A stretch of DNA of 64,000 bases, taken from the NCBI RefSeq assembly GCF_047123305.1, contig NZ_CP138918.1:682001-746000 (forward strand). Reading direction: 5' to 3'. This document shows positions 32,427 through 41,585 of the stretch, piece by piece (position 1 is the first letter of the stretch; the number at the start of each line of letters is the position of its first letter). The notes beneath the pieces are model-generated. The model did no database searches, was not told the DNA's origin, and saw only the letters and a program-made list of their open reading frames with translations. Position numbers and translations under genes: made by a program. The stretch comes from Thalassobius sp047123305. Lineage in GTDB: Bacteria > Pseudomonadota > Alphaproteobacteria > Rhodobacterales > Rhodobacteraceae.

Positions 32427-33401
32427 ATGAGCCAGCCGCAAAGCGATCCGTTTTTCCATCCCATTTCCGGGTTTGAACTGCCCCGTTTTGCCGGTGTGCC
32501 CAGCTTCATGCGGCTGCCCCATGTGCCACCGGAACACACGCGGTTTCAGGAGGTTGAGATCGGGCTGATCGGCGTGCCTTGGGACAGTGGCACCACCAAC
32601 CGCCCCGGCCCGCGACATGGGCCACGGCAGCTGCGCGATGCCTCAACCATGATCCGCGCGGAACATCAGGTCTCGCGCATACGCCCGTTTGAGGCACGCG
32701 CCTGCGCCGATCTGGGGGATGTGGCGATCAACCCGGCAGATATCCCCGACAGTATGAACCGGATCACCGGGTTTTATGACAAGGTGCTCGCGGCAGGCAT
32801 CACCCCGCTGACGGCTGGGGGCGATCACCTGACCTCACTGCCGGTGCTGCGGGCGCTGGCGCGCAAAGGGCCGGTGGGCATGGTGCATTTCGACAGCCAT
32901 ACTGATCTGTTCCATTCCTATTTTGGCGGCACGATGTACACCCACGGCACCCCCTTCCGCCGCGCCGTCGAAGAGGGGCTGCTGGATCCAAAACGGGTGG
33001 TGCAGATCGGCATTCGCGGCACCATGTATGACCGCGAGGACCGCGATTTTGCCGAAAGCGTGGGCATCCGCATCATTGAGATTGAAGAGTTTCACGCCCG
33101 CGGCGTTGCGGATGTGATGGCCGAAGCGCGCGAGATTGTCGGAACCGGCCCCGAGGCCGCGCCAACCTATGTCTCTTACGACATCGATTTTGTGGACCCG
33201 ATCTTCGCCCCCGGCACCGGCACGCCCGAGGTGGGCGGGCCAAATTCATACCAAGCGCTCCAGGTTGTGCGCGAACTGACCGGTATCAACATCATCGGCG
33301 CTGATCTGGTGGAGGTCTCCCCGCCCTTCGATCAGGCGGGGGCCACGGCCTATCTGGGGGTGTCGATCATGTTCGAACTGCTGTGCCAGATGGCGCGCTG
33401 A
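32427..33401 (+). CDS. speB: agmatinase / ureohydrolase family protein
   Basis: The protein has 324 residues. It is an arginase-fold binuclear manganese enzyme with ligands in GGDHLTSLPVLRAL, VHFDSHTDLFHSYFGG and YVSYDIDFVDPIFAPGTGTPEVGG. These motifs place it in the agmatinase group, which releases urea from agmatine or another guanidino compound such as guanidinobutyrate. The true substrate cannot be fixed from sequence. It starts 18 bases after the NlpC/P60 gene. Confidence 0.88.
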   Translation: MSQPQSDPFFHPISGFELPRFAGVPSFMRLPHVPPEHTRFQEVEIGLIGVPWDSGTTNRPGPRHGPRQLRDASTMIRAEHQVSRIRPFEARACADLGDVAINPADIPDSMNRITGFYDKVLAAGITPLTAGGDHLTSLPVLRALARKGPVGMVHFDSHTDLFHSYFGGTMYTHGTPFRRAVEEGLLDPKRVVQIGIRGTMYDREDRDFAESVGIRIIEIEEFHARGVADVMAEAREIVGTGPEAAPTYVSYDIDFVDPIFAPGTGTPEVGGPNSYQALQVVRELTGINIIGADLVEVSPPFDQAGATAYLGVSIMFELLCQMAR

Positions 33402-33407
33402 CCTGCC

Positions 33408-35078
33408 TTAGCGCAGCACCATTTCCTCGGGCCAGCTGAGACGCTGGTCCAGCTTGATGGTCTTGTCCTTGCCCGCCGGCAGCTCAAAGGTCCAGGCCAG
33501 CACACCTCGTTTGCCATCCACGTTCTTCTCAGACGGTTCCGGCAGAGCGTTCCAGGTGATTTGCAGATCCTCTTGCTCCCCATAAGGCACACGGTCCACC
33601 AAACGCACAGTCCACGCCCGATCCGTCAGGTTCTCCACCCCGATGCGGATGTTTTCCACCCGCTCGTTCGACTTCGTGAGGATGCCCCGATCCCCCTGAT
33701 TGCGGGTGACATCGCGGGTCAATTGCAGCCCCTCAATGGGCCCAAAGGGCAGCCGCGCCTCAGCCCCGGAGCTTAGCAAAGGCTGATTAACACTGCCCAC
33801 AAATTCGCCGTCCAGAAACAGCTGGGTGTTGTTGGTGGGCAGAATTTCTTCACCGCTGTCATTAGTGAATGTCGCGGTCAGGAAGGCAGAACCGTCATAA
33901 AGTGGGACCGCCTCTGCCGCAATATTGGGGGTAAACTCCAGCGATCCCAGCGCCAGTTTGGCGGCGTCGGCGCCAGTGGCTAGGCTCAGTTTCTGCGGAT
34001 AAGCATAGGTGACAATCAAGCCGCCCGCCAAAATTTCGGTTTGAGCTGTGGAGTAGCTCAAACGAAGTGATGCAGGACTAGCAATTTCGTTTTTGAGCAC
34101 GACAAAATTTCCAGTGTCATCAGCACGTGCCGATTCATGGAATGTGATCTCGCCCTGGAGCAGCCGCCGCTCTGGGTCTTCAAGCCAGCGCCTCTCGGCG
34201 ACGACCTCAGCTGGTGCGACCTTGCCAGTGGGCTGGCTGGTGGACAGCACCAATGCCACCTGATCCCAATTTTCTCCGGTGGCCTGTTTCACCAATGCAC
34301 CGCGTTTAATCGTCAGTTGCGCCGCCTCCAGATCCAGAAACGCATCATTCACCGGCTGCCAGCCCGCATTCCCAACGAAGTAGCTGACCCGTAACTGCCC
34401 CTTCTGCGGCCCCTCAGCCTGCGCGGAAACATCCACTGCCGTCACGGCGGCTGGCTTTGGTGACAGGTCCACAAGCGCCTGCTGCGCCGCTTTCACAGCC
34501 TGTTCCAGATCCGGCAACTCGCGATTGAGCTGTCTTATCTCTGCCTCCGCTGCCAGCACCGCTTCGCGGGCGGCGAGTGTTTCTTCGCCCATCATCCGCG
34601 CAATCTGGCGCAGCTCTTCTGCACCGGCACCCTCCAGCGCCTCTCCTTCGCCCAAGCCACGCAGAAAACCAATCGCCGTTTCCGCCGCTTCCCGGGTCAG
34701 TTGCAGGCTGCGGATCTCATCGCGGTGCTGTGCCAGCGCCTCTTCTGCCGCCTCAAGGCGCACTTCAGCAGCAGCCCGCACCGCATCCTCAGCCTGTGCC
34801 ACCGGCGGCACAAAATCATCGCGCAGAGAAACCGCCCCCAACCTGGCCCCAGTCAATTTGGCGCGCACCCGCTCCAGGTAGATGTTCTGTGGCAGATCAA
34901 GCACCCGCAGCTGATGGCTGCCTGCCGGGATCTCATAGTCCGCCACCCGCGTGACCTTGGCCCCTTGCGGGTAGACAATGACCTCGGAAATCCGGCTCTG
35001 CAGCTGGAAGGTCTCGGCGGCGCTCATCACGGGCAGGGCAACAAGAGCGGTGCTCAACAAAAAGGCGAAGTGGCGCAT
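33408..35078 (-). CDS. DUF4139 domain protein (mucoidy-inhibitor A-like), exported
   Basis: The protein has 556 residues. A signal peptide (about 1-21, FAFLLSTALVALPVMSAAE) precedes an N-terminal DUF4140-like region (SEVIVYPQGAKVTRVADYEIPAG), a helical coiled-coil stretch (about 90-180), and a long DUF4139 beta domain (LRVSYFVGNAGWQPVNDAFLDL, GENWDQVALVLSTSQP). MuiA-type proteins lower mucoidy when overproduced, but the mechanism is unknown. It is convergent with the ureohydrolase gene, six bases apart. Confidence 0.87.
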   Translation of the reverse strand: MRHFAFLLSTALVALPVMSAAETFQLQSRISEVIVYPQGAKVTRVADYEIPAGSHQLRVLDLPQNIYLERVRAKLTGARLGAVSLRDDFVPPVAQAEDAVRAAAEVRLEAAEEALAQHRDEIRSLQLTREAAETAIGFLRGLGEGEALEGAGAEELRQIARMMGEETLAAREAVLAAEAEIRQLNRELPDLEQAVKAAQQALVDLSPKPAAVTAVDVSAQAEGPQKGQLRVSYFVGNAGWQPVNDAFLDLEAAQLTIKRGALVKQATGENWDQVALVLSTSQPTGKVAPAEVVAERRWLEDPERRLLQGEITFHESARADDTGNFVVLKNEIASPASLRLSYSTAQTEILAGGLIVTYAYPQKLSLATGADAAKLALGSLEFTPNIAAEAVPLYDGSAFLTATFTNDSGEEILPTNNTQLFLDGEFVGSVNQPLLSSGAEARLPFGPIEGLQLTRDVTRNQGDRGILTKSNERVENIRIGVENLTDRAWTVRLVDRVPYGEQEDLQITWNALPEPSEKNVDGKRGVLAWTFELPAGKDKTIKLDQRLSWPEEMVLR

Positions 35079-35134
35079 GAAATCTCTCCTAATAATTCGC
35101 CCCCAATCTGTGCCGCGCCCCCCGCCAAACGCAA

Positions 35135-35158
35135 GAGGGCGCCCCGTGGGACGCCCTC
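35135..35158 (-). terminator. hairpin downstream of asd
   Basis: A perfect seven-base stem GAGGGCG / CGCCCTC with a ten-base loop lies after the asd stop; on the minus strand it is followed by TTGCGTTT. It is a weak-tailed terminator candidate. Confidence 0.5.
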
Positions 35159-35182
35159 AACCGGTCATTTTCAGCCGATGGA

Positions 35183-36205
35183 TCAGCCCTTCTTCAGGAC
35201 CTCACGGCCCAGGAGTTCAGCGATCTGCACCGCGTTCAGGGCGGCGCCCTTGCGCAGGTTGTCGCTGACGCACCACAGGTTCAGACCGTTTTCAACGGTG
35301 ACGTCCTGACGGATGCGGCTGATGAAAGTGGCGAAATCGCCGACGCACTCAACCGGGGTCACGTAGCCACCGTCTTCGCGTTTATCGATCACCATGATGC
35401 CGGGCGCTTCGCGCAGGATGTCACGGGCTTCGTCTTCGTCGAGGAAGTCCTCAAACTCGATGTTCACCGATTCCGAGTGACCCACAAAGACCGGCACACG
35501 CACACAGGTCGCGGTGACCTTGATGGCGGGATCAACAATCTTCTTGGTCTCGGCGACCATCTTCCACTCTTCTTTGGTGTCACCGCTGTCCATAAAGACG
35601 TCAATATGCGGGATCACGTTGAAGGCGATCTGTTTGGTGTAGACGCTGGGATCCACTTCCTGACCGGGGACATACATGCCTTTGGTCTGGTTCCACAGCT
35701 CCTCAATCGCTTCCTTGCCCGAACCGGAAACCGACTGGTATGTCGACACCACCACCCGTTTGATCTTGGCGCGGTCATGCAGCGGCTTCAGCGCCACCAC
35801 CATCTGCGCGGTCGAACAGTTCGGGTTCGCGATGATGTTTTTGTTCTTGTACTTGTGCACGTCCTGCGGGTTCACCTCAGGCACGATCAGCGGAATGTCA
35901 GGGTCATAGCGGTAGAGCGACGAATTATCGATCACCACACAGCCCGCGGCGGCCGCTTTGGGCGCGTATTCTTTGGTTGCGGAAGAGCCAACAGCAAACA
36001 GCGCCATATCCCAACCGGTGAAGTCAAAGGTGTCCAGGTCTTTGGTCTTCAGGGTGGTATCGCCGAAGCTTACTTCGGTGCCTTGAGATTTGCGGCTTGC
36101 CAGCGCAACGATCTCGTCAACAGGGAACTGGCGCTCGGCCAGGATGTTCAGCATTTCGCGGCCCACGTTGCCCGTGGCGCCAACGACGGCGATTTTGTAG
36201 CCCAT
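35183..36205 (-). CDS. asd: aspartate-semialdehyde dehydrogenase
   Basis: The protein has 340 residues from the ATG at 36205 (MGYKIAVVGATGNVG), which has AGGAG upstream; a longer frame to 36289 is not supported. It reduces aspartyl phosphate to the semialdehyde for lysine, threonine, methionine and diaminopimelate synthesis. NADP-binding VVGATGNVGREML, phosphate-site ASRKSQGTEV, the catalytic cysteine in NPNCSTAQMVVAL and C-terminal RKGAALNAVQIAELL are present. Confidence 0.96.
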   Translation of the reverse strand: MGYKIAVVGATGNVGREMLNILAERQFPVDEIVALASRKSQGTEVSFGDTTLKTKDLDTFDFTGWDMALFAVGSSATKEYAPKAAAAGCVVIDNSSLYRYDPDIPLIVPEVNPQDVHKYKNKNIIANPNCSTAQMVVALKPLHDRAKIKRVVVSTYQSVSGSGKEAIEELWNQTKGMYVPGQEVDPSVYTKQIAFNVIPHIDVFMDSGDTKEEWKMVAETKKIVDPAIKVTATCVRVPVFVGHSESVNIEFEDFLDEDEARDILREAPGIMVIDKREDGGYVTPVECVGDFATFISRIRQDVTVENGLNLWCVSDNLRKGAALNAVQIAELLGREVLKKG

Positions 36206-36351
36206 TTGGCTCACTCCTATAGATTTGGACAAAGCGCTCTTAGCGCAGCAACCCCCAAGGAAAAAGGGGATTCGGTGCAGCGCGGCCAACTATATTGTAT
36301 CGAAACATATAGAGATCAGGCGCGCCCTGCCCCGCAAGACGCGCCCGCTGT

Positions 36352-36395
36352 GCCTTCTTCTTGGTCCAAATATCCCCGCCGGAGGCACCCTGCCC
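36352..36395 (+). repeat. dispersed intergenic element, copy 3 (GCCGGAGGC type)
   Basis: CTTCTTGGTCCAAATATCCC is followed by the short hairpin GCC-GGA-GGC and ACCCTGCCCGC. It is nearly identical in its first 25 bases to the copy at 63547. It lies between asd and livM. Confidence 0.72.
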
Positions 36396-36414
36396 GCACC
36401 TCTAGGGACAGGCT

Positions 36415-37470
36415 TCAGCGTCCTTGCCGCAGCCGTCCCACTACACCTGTGGGGAAGAAATAGACGCTCAGGATAAAGAGGATCCCCAGCCACAGCAGCC
36501 AGCGCTCGGCACTCAGCAACTCGGGCAGGATCGGCAGGCCCTCGGTGGCATGGGCCGCCGCGCCCATCAGCGATTGCAGATAGTTCTGCGCCAGCACCAG
36601 AAGCGTTGCCCCGATCACCGCGCCATACATGGTGCCCATGCCGCCGATCACCACCATCAGCAGGATATCCACCATGATATCAAAGCTCAGCGCGGTATCC
36701 GGGCCAACATAGCGCAGCCACGTGGCATAAAGCGCCCCCGCCAAGGCCGCGCCCACCGCTGAGATACAGGTCGCCACGGTCCGGTAGCGCACCACGCGGT
36801 AGCCAATGGCCTCGGTCCGGAAATCGTTTTCCCGGATCGCCTGCAAAACACGGCCAAAAGGTGAATTCACAATCCGCAACAACACAAGGAACAGGAAGAA
36901 GGAGCCAAAGAACACAAGGTAATAGGCCAGCAGCTTGCCATTCAGCTTCACCCCAAACAGCCGGTCGCCAAACTTGAAAGCCGGGGTCAACTCGCGCGGG
37001 GTTTTGAAGGTCAGCCCATCCTCGCCCCCGGTCAAGCCGGACAGCTGGCTGACCAGCACCGCCACGGCTGAGGCCACCGCCAGCGTGATCATGGCAAAGA
37101 AGATCGCCCGCACCCGCAGGCTGAACAGCCCAATCACCAGCGCAATCACCGCCGCCAGCAGGGCCCCTGCACCCGCGCCCACAGCCAAAGCGCCAAAGCC
37201 ACGCTCCATATGGGTACAGGCCAGCGCCACACCATAGGCCCCCATGCCAAAGAACATCGTATGGGCAAAGCTAACAATGCCGCCATAGCCCAGCATCAGA
37301 TCATAAGAGGCCACCAGCAGGATAAAGACACAGATCCGCGCCGCCGTGTCGACAGAACGTACGCCTGGAAACAGGAAGGGCGCCAGGGCGAGGGAAATCA
37401 GGATCGCAGCCAGAATGACGGCCAGAATTTTGCTACGCGGGCCATCGCCCGACAGAAGGGTCATCACCAT
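36415..37470 (-). CDS. livM: branched-chain amino acid/amide ABC permease, LivM type
   Basis: The protein has 351 residues with about ten membrane spans. It forms the inner-membrane channel with LivH. The family segments are YDLMLGYGGIVSFAHTMFFGMGAYG, INSPFGRVLQAIRENDFRTEAIGY, and GGMGTMYGAVIGATLLVLAQNYL. Its ATG lies one base after the livH stop. It is the last gene of the operon. Confidence 0.93.
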   Translation of the reverse strand: MVMTLLSGDGPRSKILAVILAAILISLALAPFLFPGVRSVDTAARICVFILLVASYDLMLGYGGIVSFAHTMFFGMGAYGVALACTHMERGFGALAVGAGAGALLAAVIALVIGLFSLRVRAIFFAMITLAVASAVAVLVSQLSGLTGGEDGLTFKTPRELTPAFKFGDRLFGVKLNGKLLAYYLVFFGSFFLFLVLLRIVNSPFGRVLQAIRENDFRTEAIGYRVVRYRTVATCISAVGAALAGALYATWLRYVGPDTALSFDIMVDILLMVVIGGMGTMYGAVIGATLLVLAQNYLQSLMGAAAHATEGLPILPELLSAERWLLWLGILFILSVYFFPTGVVGRLRQGR

Positions 37471-37471
37471 C

Positions 37472-38503
37472 TTACTTCGCCTTCACTACCGGGATCATGC
37501 CCTGCGGCCGCCACATCAATATGGCCACCATCAGCGCGATATTGGAAATCAGTGCCGCCTTGGGTTCCAGAAAGGCGACATAGTTCTGCAGCAAGCCCAC
37601 CAGCAGTGCGCCGATGAAACAGCCCTCGACCGAGCCGAGCCCGCCGATGATCACCACAATGAAAATAAGGATCATCAGATGTTGGCCCATATGGGCGGTG
37701 ATGACCTCTTGGTAGAGGCCCCACATCACGCCGCCCAGACCCGCCAACGCCGATCCGGCGATGAACACGCCGACAAACACAAAGCGTAGGCGGTAGCCTA
37801 GGGCCTCAACCATCTCCCCGTTTTCCACACCGGCGCGCACGATCAGCCCGATCTTGGTCCGGCGCAGCACGTAGCGCATCGCCAGAAACAGCCCAAGGCC
37901 AACCCCAACGGCCACCAGCCGGTATTTTTCCAGCGCGGCACCGGCAAAAGTCACCGCGCCTTTCAACGCTTCGGGACGCAGGATGTAGATTTCTTCCGGC
38001 CCCCAGAACACCACGATCAGCTGCTCCACCACAATCAGCCCGCCCATGGTGACAAGGATCTGTTTCAGATGCGCGCCATAGACCGGCTTCACAATCACCC
38101 GCTCAAATCCCCAGCCCAGCAGCCCCGTCGCGATTGACGCCACCACAATGGCCATCAACATCGCCAAGAGGTTCAAAACCAAAGACGGTGCGCCGGTCAT
38201 CGAGCTGAGCATCAGCAGCACCGACACCCCAACAAAGGCCCCGACCGAGATAAACACCCCGTGGCCAAAGTTGATGACATCCATCAGGCCGAACACCAGC
38301 GTCATGCCGCTGGCCATAATGAAAATCATCATCCCCATCGCCAGGCCGCTCACCGTTAGGGTCAACCAGCTGGAGGTCGCAGGGATCAGCACCAGTCCGG
38401 CCAGCATGACCAGCGGCACCAGCAATACCGGCATCCACGGGCCGATACGCTCCACCAGCGATTTCTGCGCCATAGTCGGCGCGTGTTCAGGCGCTGCCGT
38501 CAT
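37472..38503 (-). CDS. livH: branched-chain amino acid/amide ABC permease, LivH type
   Basis: The protein has 343 residues from the ATG at 38503 (MTAAPEHAPTMAQKS) with AAAGGG upstream; the frame runs on to 38572 through the intergenic element, which is unlikely to be coding. It has eight or nine membrane spans. Family segments are GLAMGMMIFIMASGMTLVFGLMDVINFGHG and FVGVFIAGSALAGLGGVMWG, and GGLGSVEGCFIGALLVGLLQNY. Confidence 0.93.
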   Translation of the reverse strand: MTAAPEHAPTMAQKSLVERIGPWMPVLLVPLVMLAGLVLIPATSSWLTLTVSGLAMGMMIFIMASGMTLVFGLMDVINFGHGVFISVGAFVGVSVLLMLSSMTGAPSLVLNLLAMLMAIVVASIATGLLGWGFERVIVKPVYGAHLKQILVTMGGLIVVEQLIVVFWGPEEIYILRPEALKGAVTFAGAALEKYRLVAVGVGLGLFLAMRYVLRRTKIGLIVRAGVENGEMVEALGYRLRFVFVGVFIAGSALAGLGGVMWGLYQEVITAHMGQHLMILIFIVVIIGGLGSVEGCFIGALLVGLLQNYVAFLEPKAALISNIALMVAILMWRPQGMIPVVKAK

Positions 38504-38510
38504 GCGCTTG

Positions 38511-38560
38511 GCCCTTTCATCTTGCTGAAAATACTCTCGCCGAAGGCGTCCTGCCGCCGC
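38511..38560 (+). repeat. dispersed intergenic element, copy 4, inside the liv operon
   Basis: CTTTCATCTTGCTGAAAATA is followed by CTCTCGCCGAAGGCGTCCTGCCGC, with the short hairpin CGCC-GAA-GGCG. It fills the gap between livH and livF, so it is transcribed within the operon message. Confidence 0.68.
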
Positions 38561-38576
38561 AGCATCATGCACCGGA

Positions 38577-39302
38577 TCATTGATGCGCCTCCATGCTGAG
38601 GCCCATCAGTTGCTCTTGCAGCGCGGCGCTTTCACTCAACTCACGCATGGCGCCTGACCAGCTAACCCGCCCGTCGTCCATCACCACACAGCTGTCGCCC
38701 AGCGCCTTGGCCACGCTGAAGTTCTGCTCGACCAACAGAATAGACGCACCCTGATTTTTCAGATCCCGCAAGGCCCGTGCCATGGTCGAGATGATGGCGG
38801 GCGCCAGGCCTTTGGTCGGCTCGTCGATCAGGTAAAGCTGGCGTTCTTCCACCATAGCCCGCGCAATCGACAACATCTGTTTCTGTCCACCCGACAGGTT
38901 GCCGGCATCGGAGTGCCAGAAGGTTTTGAGTGGTGGAAATGCCTCAAAGATCCAGTCCAGCCGCGCCGCGTCGATCGGGCCGGACACCGCAGCGAGGATC
39001 ATGTTTTCCTCCACCGTCAGGTCACTGAAGATCCCCATGTTTTCCGGCACAAAACCAACGCCACGTTTGGCAATGGTCGGGGTTGGCAATGCGGTGATAT
39101 CCTGCCCGTCCAGCAAGATCTGGCCCGCTTTGGCTCGCCAGTGTCCCATGATGGTGCGCAGGGTTGTGGTCTTGCCCACCCCGTTGCGGCCCAAGAGCAT
39201 TGTCACCTGGCCACGTGGTACCTGCAAATCCACCCCCTGCAGGATGTGATATTGCTCGATATCGGTATAGACGCCCTCCAGCGTCAGGATCGGGTCAGAC
39301 AT
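38577..39302 (-). CDS. livF: branched-chain amino acid/amide ABC ATPase, LivF type
   Basis: The protein has 241 residues from the ATG at 39302 (MSDPILTLEGVYTDIEQYH), overlapping the livG end by eight bases. Walker A is LGRNGVGKTTTLRTIMGHW, the signature is NLSGGQKQMLSIARAM, and Walker B is LYLIDEPTKGLAP, all of LivF type. Confidence 0.94.
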   Translation of the reverse strand: MSDPILTLEGVYTDIEQYHILQGVDLQVPRGQVTMLLGRNGVGKTTTLRTIMGHWRAKAGQILLDGQDITALPTPTIAKRGVGFVPENMGIFSDLTVEENMILAAVSGPIDAARLDWIFEAFPPLKTFWHSDAGNLSGGQKQMLSIARAMVEERQLYLIDEPTKGLAPAIISTMARALRDLKNQGASILLVEQNFSVAKALGDSCVVMDDGRVSWSGAMRELSESAALQEQLMGLSMEAHQ

Positions 39303-40062
39303 CTTCCAACTCCTTGCCCATATAGGCCTCCTGCACCACGTCAGAGGCCATGACCGTCGCCGGATCGCCATCTGCCGCCAAGGCACCGTTGTGCAGCACG
39401 ATGATCCGGTCAGCGAGGCTGCGGATCACGTCCATTTTATGTTCCACCAGCAGGATGGTGCGGTCTTTCTCGGCCTTCAGCTCGGCGATCAGGTCCAGCA
39501 CAACGGGGGCTTCATCGACGCTCATCCCGGCCGTGGGTTCGTCAAACATGTAGACCGCAGGATCCAGCGCGATCAGCATCGCCACCTCCAGCTTGCGCTG
39601 GTTGCCATGAGACAGGGCCGAAACCACCTGATCGGCCAGATCGTGCAGCTTGACCTTATAGAGGATTTCCTCTGCCCGGGCGGTCACATGTTTCAGGCTC
39701 TCGGCCATTGTGAACAGACGGGAGCCGGCGTTGGATTTCGACTGGATCACCAGCCGCACGTTTTCCAATACGCTGAGGTTTGGAAACAGGTTGGTCAGCT
39801 GAAACGCCCGGCCAATGCCACGGGCGCAGCGGTCCGAGACCGACAGGCGGGTGATGTCACGTCCGTTCAGCTCGACCCGGCCTGCGCTGGCGGGGATCTG
39901 ACCGGAAATCAGGTTGAAGTAGGTGGTTTTGCCAGCCCCGTTGGGGCCGACGATGGCGGTCAGCTCACCGGTTTTGAAGGCGCAGCTGACGTGGTCCACT
40001 GCCACATGGCCACCAAAACGCACGGTGAGGTCGTGGGTCTCTAGGATCACCCGGCTCATCAC
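39295..40062 (-). CDS. livG: branched-chain amino acid/amide ABC ATPase, LivG type
   Basis: The protein has 255 residues. Walker A is VGPNGAGKTTYFNLISG, the signature is ALSHGNQRKLEVAMLI (variant LSHGNQ, normal for LivG), and Walker B is VYMFDEPTAGMSVDEA. The segment RCARGIGRAFQLTNLFPNLSVLENV is diagnostic. It follows the binding-protein gene after a hairpin. Confidence 0.94.
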   Translation of the reverse strand: MMSRVILETHDLTVRFGGHVAVDHVSCAFKTGELTAIVGPNGAGKTTYFNLISGQIPASAGRVELNGRDITRLSVSDRCARGIGRAFQLTNLFPNLSVLENVRLVIQSKSNAGSRLFTMAESLKHVTARAEEILYKVKLHDLADQVVSALSHGNQRKLEVAMLIALDPAVYMFDEPTAGMSVDEAPVVLDLIAELKAEKDRTILLVEHKMDVIRSLADRIIVLHNGALAADGDPATVMASDVVQEAYMGKELEDV

Positions 40063-40080
40063 ATTGTCCTTGAGCTAAAG

Positions 40081-40118
40081 AAAGGTTGCGGCCCCCTGAA
40101 GCGAGCGCCGCAACCTTT
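40081..40118 (-). terminator. partial terminator/attenuator between the binding-protein gene and livG
   Basis: A perfect twelve-base stem AAAGGTTGCGGC / GCCGCAACCTTT with a 14-base loop lies in the 69-base gap. On the minus strand it is followed by CTTTAG, a weak U tract. Such stems let binding protein be made in excess over the membrane parts. Confidence 0.75.
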
Positions 40119-40131
40119 TGTTTTCAGTCGC

Positions 40132-41304
40132 TTACTTGTTGCGAACCGGGATCGGCAGCTCGCTGATCGGGATTTCCCGCACCAGTTCCGGCACCGCCCA
40201 GTCAACGCCGTCTTCGACCTTGATCTTGAAGTGATACATCGGCTGCATTGCCTGATGGTCTTCGGCGCGGAACATCATGGTGCCTTTCGGGGTCTCCCAC
40301 TCCATGCCTTCCAGCGTCGAGATCAGCTCTTCGGTGTCGGTGCTGCCAGCACGTTTGATCGCCTCAACCACGGCCAGACCCGAGGCCATGCCCCCTGCGG
40401 TGAAGAAATCCGGCGGGGTGCCGTAGCGCTCCTGGTGGGTTTTCACCAGCCAGTCGTTGATCTCATTCTGCGGGTTTTCATAATAGTAGTAGGTCGCGCC
40501 TTCCATGCCCGGCAGTTCCTTATAGGCAGACAGCGCCGCAAGGATGTTGCCGCCGGTGGCAATTTCAATGCCGAACCGGCTCGGATCCATCGCCTGCAGC
40601 TTGCCCATCGGGTTGCCGCCACCGGCCCAGATCAGGAACAGTTTCTTGTCACCTTCCTCATCCTTCATCGCATTGAAAATACGCTCCGCCGCGGCGGTGA
40701 AGTCGGTGGTGTCGGTGGGCACATATTCTTCGTGCACGATCGCGGTGCCGGTGCCGTCCAGCGCCTCTTTGAACGCCGAGATGCCGTCACGGCCAAAGGC
40801 GTAGTCCTGCGCCAGTGTGGCGATTTTCACATTGTCACCCGCCAGCGCAATGGCGTTGGCCACGGCGTCCTGCGAGCTGTTGCGGCCGGTGCGGAAAATG
40901 TAGCGGTTCCAGTTCGATCCGGTGATGCTGTCGGCCACCGCGGGTTCAACAATCAGGATCTTTTCGTATTCTTCAGCAACCGGCAACATGGCCAGCGCCA
41001 CACCCGAGGACACTGGCCCAATCGCCAGATCCACCTCATCATCGCCATAGGCCTCTTCCAGCAGGGCCTTGCCGTTTTCCGGCTTCAGCTGGGTGTCTTT
41101 TTCGATGACAACGATCTTTTCGCCGTTGATTTCCATGGTGCCGCCGGTGGCATATTCCAGCCCCAGCATCAGCCCGTCGTGGGACTGTTTGGCATAGGCC
41201 TCAAACGGGCCAGTTTTGCCGTAGACATGTGCAATTTTGATATCAGCCAGTGCAGTGGTTGCCATAGCCGCCGAGATCACCCCGGTGAGCAGAATGCGTT
41301 TCAC
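40132..41304 (-). CDS. livK: branched-chain amino acid/amide ABC substrate-binding protein
   Basis: The protein has 390 residues. A signal peptide (ILLTGVISAAMATTALADIK) sends it to the periplasm. It is a Leu/Ile/Val-binding-fold protein of the Peripla_BP_6 type: IAHVYGKTGPFEAYAKQSHDGLMLGLEYATGG, LAIGPVSSGVALAMLPVAEEYEKI, and TLAQDYAFGRDGISAFKEAL. Roseobacter genomes carry many such importers, so the substrate may be an amino acid, an amide or a short acid. First gene of the five-gene operon. Confidence 0.92.
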   Translation of the reverse strand: MKRILLTGVISAAMATTALADIKIAHVYGKTGPFEAYAKQSHDGLMLGLEYATGGTMEINGEKIVVIEKDTQLKPENGKALLEEAYGDDEVDLAIGPVSSGVALAMLPVAEEYEKILIVEPAVADSITGSNWNRYIFRTGRNSSQDAVANAIALAGDNVKIATLAQDYAFGRDGISAFKEALDGTGTAIVHEEYVPTDTTDFTAAAERIFNAMKDEEGDKKLFLIWAGGGNPMGKLQAMDPSRFGIEIATGGNILAALSAYKELPGMEGATYYYYENPQNEINDWLVKTHQERYGTPPDFFTAGGMASGLAVVEAIKRAGSTDTEELISTLEGMEWETPKGTMMFRAEDHQAMQPMYHFKIKVEDGVDWAVPELVREIPISELPIPVRNK

Positions 41305-41585
41305 GATGTTCCTCCCAAGAACGGTTCGAATGTGCCGTCTGATCCAATGCTAGGGTCCCACGCTACGAAGCGTCAATCCGAGGGAACACGTACTCGCAAA
41401 CCCGTATTTGCGGAAGGCAGCGGTGGTGATTTCCCGGCGTGACGGTTGGACTCGCAGGCCAGAATTTCAATTTAATTGCAATGTGTTAATAACTCTATCA
41501 CGCAGCGCACGGTGCATTTAGATGACAAAAGGCGGCACCTGACGCGCCGCCCTTGTGACGTATGTGTTAAGGCCGCAGAGCCGCG
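41305..41585. promoter_or_regulatory. intergenic region with liv promoter and SDR-operon terminator
   Basis: These 281 bases hold the minus-strand promoter of the importer operon near 41310-41400, an A/T-rich stretch at 41465-41505 (AATTTAATTGC, GTTAATAAC), and at 41527-41554 a hairpin GGCGGC / GCCGCC that on the minus strand is followed by TTTTGTC and would end the preceding SDR operon. No gene is evident. Confidence 0.5.
41527..41554 (-). terminator. terminator of the 50515-41586 operon
   Basis: On the minus strand a stem GGCGGC / GCCGCC (extended by one G-U-tolerant pair) is followed by TTTTG. It lies 32 bases after the SDR stop. Confidence 0.65.

Noticed and set aside
37490..38503. livH start at 38572
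   Set aside because: That extension runs through a dispersed intergenic element and adds a non-conserved polar N terminus; the ATG at 38503 has a ribosome binding site.
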